Source of the DNA: Tanytarsus gracilentus | Taxonomy: Eukaryota > Arthropoda > Insecta > Diptera > Chironomidae | NCBI GenBank assembly: GCA_038502055.1 | Contig: JAXRKN010000025.1 | Coordinates: 62,001-126,000 of the forward strand | Direction: 5' to 3' | DNA length: 64,000 bases | Shown: positions 38,754 to 50,178 of the stretch, in pieces | Layout of the letters: each line of letters opens with the position of its first letter | Position numbering within the stretch: position 1 is the stretch's first letter | The notes under the pieces: model-generated | What the model saw: only the letters and a program-made list of their open reading frames with translations | What the model was told of the DNA's origin: nothing | Databases searched by the model: none | Position numbers and translations under genes: made by a program

Positions 38754-39013
38754 GGTCACGCAAAGTGTGGATTATTTCGCGGATTTTTCCGAGGAATTCT
38801 ATGGAAAAATCCGCAAAATTTTAAATTGCACGGAAAAATCCACAGACAAAAATCCAAGGATATGCATGGAATTTAAAATCCACAGAGTTTTCCATAGAAC
38901 AAAAATCCTTGGAATTTCGCGGATTTTTCCAAAGAAATCCAAGGATTTATCTGTGAATTTCTCCATGAAAAATTCCATAGAATTCTATGAAAAAATCCAC
39001 ACTTTGCGTGACC
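38754..39013. mobile_element. MITE-like inverted-repeat element, 260 bp, superfamily unassigned
   Basis: The terminal inverted repeat GGTCACGCAAAGTGTGGATT (20 bp exact, 24 of 25 over the longer alignment) begins at 38754, and its complement ends at 39013. The inside consists of repeated GCGGATTTTTCC, AATCCAAGGAT and CATAGAATTC motifs on both strands. The sequences just outside do not match, so no target duplication is seen. The 89-codon ORF across it is a by-product of the repeats. Confidence 0.7.
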
Positions 39014-42000
39014 TATAATCAAAAAATGCACCTAAATAAACATCTCCAACTAAGTTAATGTTCCTTTCTGAGTAGAACAAGCTGAACATTCTGTTTGTCT
39101 CTTCAATATTTCAAGGATCCCACCTAAAAGACCTCACATAAGGAATTTTAATGAAATTTACACAACAAACTTAAAAGATTTGATTTAAATCAAAAATTAA
39201 CCTTAATTGATGAGGATTAATCTAAATCATTTACGAACCTATTTATCAAATTCCAAAATAAACATTGATCAAACTCTCATTTCTCAAATTCTCATCACAT
39301 TTCATTTTTATATCATTGTCACTTTTCACTCTGATGCATGACATTTTCATTCCGCTGAAGTAAAGATTTTTTTTCATGCTGAATGCATTTTACGAAAGAC
39401 TTTATAAAAAGATGTTTCCAAAATAATCATCATCGTTTAACTTCTGTTGCGGCAATAACTTTTTTTTCTTCAAACAGCTTAAAATCAAAACTAGGAATTT
39501 TATAAATTTATTTGCAAGGTTCTTTTTTCAGATTTGATTTATTGCTTTGGAATTTTTAGTGATTTTTTGCCGATTATAAACTCGGTGCAATCACAATACA
39601 CAATCGAATGCATATTTTAGCGATTTTTCATGGAAACGGAGCACAAAGGAATATTGAATATTTGCGCAAACCCTATTTATTTTTTTTGCCCAAATAAGAA
39701 GAATGAAGAAGACGAGACAAAATTTTGACTCAAATAAAATGAAGTTTTTAAGCTTGATTTATTGTTTGGGCTCCTTGCTTAAATTAAAAAACAAATTGGG
39801 TTAAAAAATTGTTAGATACGAAAAAATGATAAAACTTGATAATTGATAAATTTGAACATTTAGAAAATGAAATAATAAATTTTCTGATATAATGCACATT
39901 CTACCTGCTTATTAATGTAACAAACGCAAAATAAAGTACAACCGCAAAAAGAAAAGTTAGTTGAAGCCGCAAAAAAGAATGAACGAAAAAAAAAATTGAG
40001 TGATGAAAGACTGTCTGTCTATAGTCATCATATGTCGAAATTTCGAGATGGATGAGTGACAGTTTCGAGATAAGAATGAGCTTGGATAGTCATTCTTGCT
40101 TCTCTTTTGTCTTGCGTAGCATTGTGTCATTGTCAAGTTTTTATCGACTCTCCACCTCAAACATAGTGAGTGCACAGAGAATTATGCAACCCTTATCCTA
40201 ATTATTTCTAATTATTTTCTTAATTTTTTTGATAATTAGAATAATTAGTTGAAGTTGTCTAATTATCTAATTATTCCTAATTATTCTTGTTATCTAATTA
40301 TCTTTTTTTTTCACCGTAGCGGTAGGAAAAAAAAGATAATTAGATAATTAGGATAATTAGAATAATTAGGATAATTAAAATAATTAGGATAATTAGATAA
40401 TTAGGAAAAGGGTTGTCGCTGCGCGACAACTTCAACTAATTATCTAATTATTTTAATTATCCTAATTATCTAATTATCCTAATTATCTAATTATCCTAAT
40501 TATCCAAAAAAAATTAAGAAAAAAATTAGAAATAATTAGGAATAATTAGGATAATTAGAAATAATTAGAAATAATCAAAGATATAAGTAATAACGGACTC
40601 GAGAGAGAAGAGCACAATAAGCCGATTAAAAAATATTTGTTGTCATTATACAGCTTTTTGTCCTGCTGCTCACTGTTTTCTCTTTTTTCGTTGATTTGAT
40701 GAGTTAACGAATGATTGTTGGCTGCCGGATTTGTGACTTCTTTTTCTCTCTTTACCAACATTGACATCGGCAAAAGCCTTTCGTATTGTTAAACATTGAC
40801 TGTCTTTTTTGTAGTTGCTATAATGAGCATTCGAGATTGAAGATGAATAGCTGCTACTTCAACCAAAATTCAAAATCAATAAATTATGTGATCAAATGAT
40901 GTGCCGCGCATCATCTGATGATGTTTCTGACGACTTATCAATTTCATTGTTATTCATTTATTCTTCGTTCAAGCTTGAATTTTCAATTTTCATTGATATT
41001 CAATTTAAAGCTTAATTTATTGTTCATTTCATTCGATTTAATTGAACACGACAATTGACGTTGAGGCGATTCTTTTTCGTGAGAGATTTATATCATTTTT
41101 TAGATGAAGATTTAGATACTTATAATGATTGGGTATATATTCAATAATTATTTTATAAGTCTATAGCGGAAGAAATTTTTAACTTAAAAGCAAAAAAGAA
41201 TTATAATGCAGGAAGAAGATTGATTTTTTTAAATTTAAATCAATTCAATAATAAGTTAAAAAATCATTTTATTTCTTTGATTGGACTTCAATTTTCTAGT
41301 AAAAAAATTGAGACATAAAACAAATTTCAGCAAAGAGAAGTGAAAATCAAAAGAATTATCAAAACTGACATGTATTCACTATCAGTTTGTTGTTATTGGT
41401 ATTGGTATTTAACGATGTGGTATGTATTCACAATCAGTTTGTTCACTCAAAATTTTCATTAAGCTAAATAGTGCTAAATATAAAAAAAATCTATTTGACT
41501 TTCAATACATTTTCATTTTCTATTAATTCCATTAACATCAATCAATTTTCATAGACTTTCTGATTTTTTTGATATACATATCGCGAGTTCAACTTTCTCA
41601 TTAATTGCAAAATGAAAAATGTGCCGTTTCGGAAATTCGATTCAAGTTGTAAATGTGTGTGATTTATAGCAAATCAATCAATTTCATAAATCAAAAGGCG
41701 GCCATAAAAATGAATTGCAATAGCAATTATTGTAAAGCTCGTAATAGAATTTATACCATCATCATTCATTTGAAATTCATTTAGGCGACCGATAAATTTT
41801 ATACTGTTTAGTAGCATCATAAATAAAAGTCTGCTTGCTATGTGCCAGTGCACACACTAACTCCGGTGTACTTATTTTTTTTGAAGCATGAGTATAATGC
41901 GTGGTTGCGAAGGGAAGTTGTTGAAACTAAAGGAGTCATCTGAGAGGTCTCACTTGAGATGAGGGTGATTGAGTTGCAAAAAAAACTTTCATGTCTTACT

Positions 42001-42921
42001 GAAGAAGCACAATTAAAAAGTAGTAGCCAATTTAAATAGCATTAAAATTGTTTAGTTCCAATTCAATATATATGCATTAAATGCGCTTCTTACACACCAC
42101 TTCTTTTTCATCTTGTTTAGGTTTTTGCTCGTTTATTCAATTACTTTGTTGGAGCTGGCACTTCACATGCTATTAGAGTTGAGCGAGAGACTTATTTATT
42201 GATTCTCATTTTCCTTTTTGCTGCAACTCACTTGATGGAATTACACACGCATTAACGTCTAACGTCCATAAAGACCGACAGGCAATATATAGTGCCGAGT
42301 ACCGGCAACATCAACAGTACAAACCAATTTTCGAATTACATTCGAAAAGCATTTCAATCTATATCAATTAAAGGCTTACTGTCAGATCATAACCGTGCGC
42401 TGTCAATTTAATGTTTAATGTTTCCATTTCACATCGTCATCGTTGTCTTTTTCTTTCTCTCTTCTTGAAGTTTATATAAGTCTTGATGTGTATCATTATC
42501 GTAATTTCCAATTACAGTAAAATGAAAATTGATGGATGAATAAATCATCGTTGACAGGCGAGCGATGTCGCGTAAGACTTCATAAAAATCTCCTCGTCTC
42601 ATGAAACGTAACTAACTTGCGACACATCTCAGATGATCGTAAAAAAGTTGCTTTTAATCTCTTTCTGTACGAAGAAAATAAAAATAAATCTCTTTTGAGT
42701 TGTGAGTGAGAAGCTGAAGATATATCCAAAGGTATTAAAGAACTGAAGATTTATTTGGCTAGCGAATTTTTATGATAGATAATAAAATTAGTAACTCAAC
42801 ACACAAGCTAACAAGTCAAAATAGGTCGGTAGTGATGTTGTGATGATAAATCATTCAAAATATCTTTTGCATTTTTACTGCGCTTATAAAAGCAAGAGAT
42901 TTATTATTTACAATAGATTCA
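39014..42921. other. elB-noc intergenic DNA; TAATTATCC foldback inside
   Basis: No coding sequence recognised. One GCCATAAA octamer lies at 41701. Confidence 0.5.
40187..40575. repeat. compound foldback of TAATTATCC-type units
   Basis: The short unit (CC)TAATTAT(CTAATTAT) runs on one strand, then its complement, then again, giving two nested inverted repeats. The arm 40187-40260 pairs with about 40430-40575, and GTTGAAGTTGTC is answered by GACAACTTCAAC. An inner arm around 40262-40300 pairs with 40328-40412 about the CACCGTAGCGGTAGG centre. GGGTTGTCGCTGCGCGACAAC at about 40420 is a further small hairpin. Confidence 0.75.
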
Positions 42922-43177
42922 AATAAAATATTTCTTAAAAAAGAAAAAATCTCACCTTTTTATACAGCATGTCGCATTAAAAAGTATGAAATAAAATATT
43001 GTGAATAATATTTGAGCTTCCTTTAGGTGATAAAATTTATTTTTCAATTAAACCTAAAACTATAGAATTAATAATCAAGCTCAAATTTTATTCACTGACA
43101 ATATTTTATTTCATACTTTTTAATGCGACATGCTTATAAAAAGGTGAGATTTTTTCTTTTTTAAGAAATATTTTATT
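42922..43177. mobile_element. foldback/MITE-like hairpin with ~100-bp arms
   Basis: The left arm 42922-43019 and right arm 43077-43177 are near-perfect reverse complements apart from small indels; GCATGTCGCATTAAAAAGTA is one arm segment and its complement lies near 43114-43133. The loop is about 57 bp and AT-rich. No ORF and no target duplication were recognised. Transcribed RNA would form a long hairpin. Confidence 0.75.
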
Positions 43178-43530
43178 AACCTCTCTTTTTTGTTTTCAGA
43201 TTTATTTTCTAACAAGTTTATATTAAAAGCTAATATCCTTTACGATTTTAAGCATCTTTCTGTTGATTTTATTATTTGCCTTGAACTCAGTACTTTCTTC
43301 TAATTCCTTAAAGTGGGAACCTCTTTTCCTTCATCAGTGTCCAATTCTCTCATTAAAAAAATGATTTGTTGTATCTTTTCATTAATTGTAAATCTCTTAA
43401 TTTTTTGCTTTTATTACTAAATTTGATGTTTTTTCCTTACCGTTTATTGTTTTCACTGTAGTGTGTTTGAATAGATTTTATTCTTATATTTTTCAAAATA
43501 TTTAATTTTTGCTGAATTATTCCACTATTA

Positions 43531-43840
43531 AAAATAAGAGTGACGTCATTTATGACTGAAATTTTTTTGTGAGAGACAAGAGAGCAAATGAGAGAGTAAA
43601 ATTGAGCGTTCGTGTGGGTATATTTTAAATAGGAAATTTAATTAATTTATTTAAAATACTTAGAAATGTCCAACAATTTTCAAACTTTGAATGGACCTTT
43701 ATCAAATTAAGCTTTATTTTTTTGGTAAATTTTTTAGATTTATTGTAATTAAGGAAAGTGGTTAAAATTCGACCCCCTTATTACATATTTTTTTAAGGAA
43801 TCTTATCAAGATGACAGGTGGGTAAATTAATAAAAAGGTG
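43531..43840 (-). repeat. dispersed ~310-bp repeat, uninterrupted copy
   Basis: From AATAAGAGTGACGTCATTTA at the left to the TAATAAAAAGGTG end, this stretch is the reverse complement of the repeat at 29678-30764. It includes GTTCGTGTGGGTATATTTT, AATGTCCAACAATTTT and AGTGGTTAAAATTCGACCCC. It has no insertion and shows what the site looked like before the other copy was split. No TIR, tail or ORF was seen, and its class is unknown. Confidence 0.75.
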
Positions 43841-46800
43841 AGAAAAAGCGCTAACGAAATGGTGATAATGATTATGGCTAAGTATGCAATAAGAAAATTG
43901 ATGTGATTTAAAATAACCGTCTAGGTGATGGAAATTGAACATTACTTGAAATCAAATGATGAGTTTTAAATGAAGAGTAAAATTTAAAAATTGTGAGAAA
44001 TAGAAAACTACAAATTCAAACCTAAAATCAATGTATATATTTTAAGCCCTCTATTTCATCTTAAAAATGATTGCACAAAAAACTTTTTTCAAATTTTAAC
44101 AATTGAGCTACTTTAGATTTATTGCAGTAAAGTCAGGTAGATTAAATAATTTTTTTGCTGTGCAATTGTTTGTCGGTAAATTTAACAAAAACACATGTCA
44201 ATATTTCACTCCACAGTCGAACAGACACACACAGAGAAAATCCTTCTTTGTAACAATTCCATTTATTATTTATTTACATTGCATTGTCAATTGTCAGCTT
44301 GTCTCGCTCTCTATATAGGCTGAGATCAATAGGATTTAAACTTTAAACTAATGTACTTTGTGTCAAATTTGTTATTGTGCATTGTGAATGATTTTAAGGG
44401 AAAAAATAATTATGAGACAAAAATGTCCTAAAAAAACTGCGGAATTGAGAAATGAAAGGGAAGAATTGCTTTTTGTGTTCTTGTTTTTTTTTTGAAAAAC
44501 TGCCTGCAAGAATTGAATTGGAATCAAAAGCGATAAATTATTTTTTTGAAAATGAGAGAGGCAAAAAAATCGAACATAAATTTTATTTTTATCGCTTTTC
44601 TACCTTTTGCTTTACTCTCTCGGTTTCGCATGAACTGAAAAAAGATCATAAATTTCATAGAAAAAATATAGCATCATAAATTATCGTATGGTTTTGTTGG
44701 AGAAACACATAGCAATTAATAGCGACAATATGTGTCATGAAATTGAAAAAGAATGGTCATGACGCGGCTCTATACGTGTGTGAATGCTGCAATCTGGAGA
44801 TACTGCTGCTTTAAATGGGCAGGGGATTAGTTATGATTTGTGTTTGGAATTTTAGTGCAGTTATTAAAAAGTGCTACTTGAAATTTATTTTTATATTACC
44901 GCTTCACAATAATTGATGTTTGTGTGAACTACAAACAAATGTTGGGATTTGATACTGACCTAAATTTGAAAGCTTCAAGTTTTTTAACAGGTTAATTTTT
45001 TTAGAGTTTTTAAGTGTTCGAAAAGACTTGACTTCGATGAAAATTCCTTAATAATTTAGCATCAATTAAGACTGTCTGCTCCCGTTCTGTGTGCTCGCTC
45101 AACTTGTGTATATAAACTGTCAGATCGCGGAGGAAAACATTAAAGAAGATCAAAGGAGGAAATTTCCTGGAAGCGACAGACGCTCGACAAGCGCGTTTTA
45201 ATACACGAGAAAAAACTGATATTTTTACGACTAACCCACGATGCCATCTCATAATATCATTCAGTCTCCCGGCTTTTATATATATATGTTTATATTCCAT
45301 TCACACACATTTTATATTCATCATCATGCCATAAATAATGTCAGAGCGTTATAATTTAAAACGAGAAGAGCGTTGAATGAGTGAAAAAGAGCCGACATGT
45401 GACTAAATATTTAATACGATGATGAAAATTTCTTCTTTCCTCTGATGTTTGTTCAGTGACTGTATGTATGATGTTTATTTCATACATGACGACCGGGTGG
45501 ACTAGAGTGTAAAAGACAAAAATTTTGCTTCAAGTGAGTGAACTGCAAAGTGAACTAATTAAAATTTATTCATTTTAGATTGAAGTAAATATTCTAAATT
45601 AAAATTAGACGCTCCGCCATTATTTTTAATGACTTTAAGGGAATTTAAAAAAAATTAATGGTTTTTTACTGTCAGAAATAATTAAATGTTGTAGTTTCGA
45701 TGGTTTTTGTAGCTACAGAGTGAGAGGATATAGTTTTATAGGTCATAAAATCTTAACAGATTAACTTTTAAATTCTTTAGTTTTCAGTCTTCATCAAATC
45801 ATAAGTTTCTGACATGTTTCTACCTCAAATTATGATTATACAAGCAACTCAAATAACAATAATTTTCGCAGCCCAGAGAAAAACTATTAAAATTATTTTC
45901 TTGTCCATATAGCACAGAGAACTGCCGGCATAATAAAACATCTCAAAGAAGAGTCAAACAGGGGGAGGAGAAAATGGATGTTGTAAAATGTGTTCAAATT
46001 AGTTAACTCAATTTGTGAAATGGAAAATATACATATACGAGAGAGAGAGAAAGAGGTTTTCATAGCCGACAACGAGGAGGTAAACTTTTTCCTCTTCTCT
46101 CCTTTGATGTCGACAAAGTAATAAATTTCTTCAACTACTTCATCGCATTAATTTGAGGAATGAAATAATAAATGACCCAACGACCCTGAATTAATTACAA
46201 TCATTAATTTTGTGTATTTACTAATTTTACGAAAAACGGAAGAATTTATTATTATTTTTGCCAGACTATGATTTAACTTATTTTGCTTGCTTAAAATGTT
46301 TCAACTTTTAAGAATAAACAAATATATTTGATCATTCTTATTCTTCTTTTCCCCCTTTCGGCATTTCTCACTCGACACAGTTCTCGATTTTTAAAGACCA
46401 ATTTAAAATTGCCAGTGTATGAGCTCTTTTGTCGCTTCAGCATCACGGAGCACCAAATTGTATTTCTCTCTTACTCGATCCGAGTTTTTCGGTATTATTT
46501 ATGATCACATTTAATGCCATTCTACATTCTACATGATATTAAATTAATATAAAAGTTATACACATATATTTTATCTCTCCCTCAGGGATCTCACGTCGCT
46601 TTTCTGCAAACTCTCGGCAAAGAACGAAAAATAGTGAGAAAAAGGATGGCAGAGAAAATGCAATGGTTGCATATTTTTTGGAAGCTTATCTTTAAACAAA
46701 AATATAAAAATTTGAATTTCGTTAAAAACATGAAAGTTATTTTCGAAAAAAAATGAGGCTAAAAAATTTTCCATCCCTGCCCTCGCCACACCAAATACAA

Positions 46801-48903
46801 ATTAAACGATTTATCACATTTGTAACTTCGTGGTGAGAATGCAGTAGAGAGCCGTTCAACAACCCTGGTAATATAACTTTATGTGTAGTGCTGTCGAGAA
46901 AATGATAATAACGACAGCATACTTAACGTTTAACTGCATGGGGTTTACAATTAGGTAATTTATCTCCTCAACTTTTAACCATACGTATATAAATTTTTTA
47001 ACATATTATTTTCGTGCTTTTGCTCGTTTTGAGCTGCCTTTTTTTCGGAGAGTGCAATGAGAAAGGCATTTTGTGTGTGAGTGTGTTGCAATGAAAAAAT
47101 ATTGCGCACGAAAAAAAAAACAATAAATTAAAACAAATTACACGTTTTGCCGACATTCAACTCGGGACATAAATTTTGTTTTCGCTCGAGAGTGAGTTGG
47201 AGAGAAAAAGAAAGGTAAAATATGACCAGTGGAGGTTAGAGTTATGGCAAGCAATTTTTATCAATACTGCAGTTGGTTTTATTGCTTCACTTTCGAGTAG
47301 ATGCACGCACGTATTTTTGTGCTGATCTCGTTAAAGAATTATTATTGGATGCACGGATTGTCGTAGAAAGAGTTGTTGCCTTGTTATTTTTTTTGATTCT
47401 TGATGGTTCAATTAGAAAATTAAGAATTGAATTTTAAAGGAGAACTTTAGACTTTTGATGAATATTTTTAGCTATATTTTAACAGTTAAAAACAAAATTA
47501 AATAAAGAAGAGGAAGTGAGACACAATTTGATGCAAATAAAACTTATCACACATACACAGCTACTAATTGTGTTTTTTAGGAATTTTAATTGATCGCTTA
47601 CGAATTGGCTTATTAAAAAGAAACAATAAAAATTTGCTGCTGCAAGCTCTCTCCCATTCTTTCCAGCACCCGCAGTATTTTGGGTTTTGTTGTGGCGGTA
47701 ATTTTTATTGTCATTTTTCATACCACACCAATAAAATCCACTTTTAAAAAATCTCACAAAATAACAAAGCACGTCACATTCGTAACCCATCACCATTGAA
47801 GAGAAGCTTGAAATAATGTCTCGATCTCTCTGCAGAGGAATACGATCGCAATATCATTTAAGATATCGTTTATGCGCTCATAAAGTAATAAAGATATTGT
47901 ACTGGTTTGCACATGGATATAAATTAATTTGTTAAATGGTTCTTTCCCTGCGTTGAGACTTTAACTTGGGTGTGCAATGAGGAGGAATGAAAGATTGTAA
48001 TGGCAACGCGAGGATGCGGAAAAAAGAGAGAGCAGGAAAATTTATGGTTACTTCACGTACATTTAATTGCTGATTTATTTTCATCTGCTCTTAGTTTTTT
48101 GGTTCTTCCTTCCTTTTAGGTGACTCAAGGGGTGAAAGATAAAATTATTTAAAAATATCTTAAATGCATTATAAATTTTAAAATATGGAATAAAGTGATT
48201 CTCTTAATCTGTCGAAAAATCTCCTAACTCTAAGATATCAACACTTTGCTTGTTGAACTCTACCATATAATGAAATAAAAATTTTATTTATAAGATCAAC
48301 TTTTTATCCCGATGTTAGAGTTTTTTCTCTCTCTGCTCCGTTTCAAAGGGTTTTTTTTGGAAACGATTTAAGACTGTTAAAGTCCTCTAATTCTCTTTTT
48401 GTCACTCTTTCAATTCAATAGAGATTTCATATATCACGTTTATACTTCCTTCCTTCTATCTCTATACACGGCAGTCAAACAAGGAAAGGCAAAGTATATT
48501 TTCCAAACTGTCTTCTTGCTAGTGTTTACTCATAAATAATGCTGAGTTGAGCGAAGCGGGAAGAAAGAAAAGAAGAGGAAAAATGATCGTAAATCTTTTC
48601 CATTCATTAAAGGTAAATATGCGATGAGCACAAATTATGCTGTACAGTGTTTTTTGATTTGTGTTGCGAGACGTGTGTTTGCGTTGAAAAAGGGATCGAA
48701 AATTCAAAAAATTACAATTTCTTTCAGAATTAAAATGATAAGACAAAATGAGCATAAATCAACCTGCAACACCAAAAGTATATTTTTTCTTCAAACTACG
48801 CTCTCTATATTTAATTTAAAAATCTTTTTTCCTCAAAAACAACCCATGCTAATCAGATTGAAAAGATGGAGGACGGTTGAAAAAAGCAAGATTTTTTAAA
48901 ATA
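43841..48903. other. elB-noc intergenic DNA without genes
   Basis: AT-rich non-coding DNA with a GCCATAAA octamer at 45328 and GA-rich patches (46040-46055). No ORF with recognisable features. Confidence 0.5.
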
Positions 48904-49364
48904 ATGTTTCAAAACCCACTCGTGGGTGTTGCCGCGTAACCCAACTCATCAGATCAGTATTTGAAAATCGAGTGCATAAAAAATAATTTTCGAGTGCAAT
49001 AATACAAACAGTTAAAAATTAAAAATAAGTTTAGTGGACATAATTTTGAAATTTTGCCTTTACGACCTATATTTGACTCTAGGCTTTAAAGCCAAAGTCC
49101 TAAGTACCTCGGACCTATTCCATCTTACTAGGCATCAAAGGGCGAGTTCAACGATACCCATGAAGCCATAATTCTAAAAAATGGACATTATGGTCATGAC
49201 TCGAAAAATTCCTAAAATGGGCTAATATAAATCCTAAGAGCTACCATCAGGCGAAAACTAGAAGTCTCTAGCTGGTCCAGGAGCTGAGATCTCGAAGGAA
49301 CAGATGGACGGACGGACGGAAAGATGAATATATAAGCGTTACCACACTTTGTTGGGTTACCCTA
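48904..49364 (-). mobile_element. Helentron/DINE-like element, copy 4, without minisatellite
   Basis: It begins ATGTTTCAAAACCCACTCG, with the TGTTGCCGCGTAACCCA end, and finishes TATAAGCGTTACCACACTTT then GTTGGGTTACCCTAAAAA. The central core (about 49140-49300) includes the GAAGCCATA and TAGAAGTCTCTAGCTGGTCC blocks. No 17-bp array is present and a (GGAC)n tract lies near 49306-49320. It sits about 0.8 kb upstream of the noc start codon. Confidence 0.65.
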
Positions 49365-49699
49365 AAAATTTGTTTGACTTTTCAGTTCAGTCTGTTTGTT
49401 TTGTGTTTTGGATTGGAGATCCAGCTCTTAATGGTTAGTTAGGGCTGAGGACGGTAGGAGTAATTGAAACTTATATACAATGCCTTTAAAACCTTTGACT
49501 TATTTATTTAAACCAACTGTAAATCAAATTGAGAGCCATCTATTCTGATCTGTCGATGTCAATACTAATAACAAAATATGTTTTAATGAGTCCAATCAAG
49601 ATCAATTGAGATCCTCGAGATTTCTAAAACAAAATGAGAAAATTCAATTAATTTTATTTGCATAATAAAATCCACATCATGGGTGGCTTTCGATCAACG

Positions 49700-50178
49700 C
49701 TAGTTGAACTTCGCGCTCTCTCTCTCCCTCTCTCTTAAATGCTTTTACGCTCGCGAAAAAAATTTCAATGGTGGATTTAACGCATGCTTTTTATTGGCAG
49801 TCGAGCTCTGTGAGCCATCATGGAATTTTCACTATTTTCGAAATGTGTTCTCTCATTCTTCTCTTTCGAACATAGCATTAATCCTCTCATCGCTCTCTCA
49901 TCTGTTGCTTCTTATTCTCTCACTCAGCTGAGGAAAAATTGAGCAAGAGATATTAGTTCGAGTTGTGAATTGATGCTAGTAACACGTAAAAAAATTTACT
50001 CCGTGATTTTTCAGTGCAAGAAATAAAATTTATTTAAATTTTTGTTATTGAAATTCAAAAAAGAATATTATTATATAAACGAGAAAAATTGGATTAGCAT
50101 AACAATCAAGTTGCTGCTGCTTAAGGATTACGACAAAAAAAATATAAAACACTTTGAAAATTTTAATTAAAAACACTA
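49700..50178 (+). promoter_or_regulatory. noc upstream region with GAGA tracts and possible Initiators
   Basis: CT/GA-rich runs at 49718-49738 and around 49850-49920 precede Initiator-like TTAGTTCG (about 49954) and TTCAGTG (about 50011). The stretch just before the noc ATG is AT-rich and carries no ORF of note. As at elB, GAGA tracts lie close to an Initiator-like site. The exact start site cannot be decided from sequence. Confidence 0.3.

Noticed and set aside
38749..39018. 89-codon ORF across the 260-bp TIR element
   Set aside because: It coincides with the inverted-repeat element and is built from its internal repeats.
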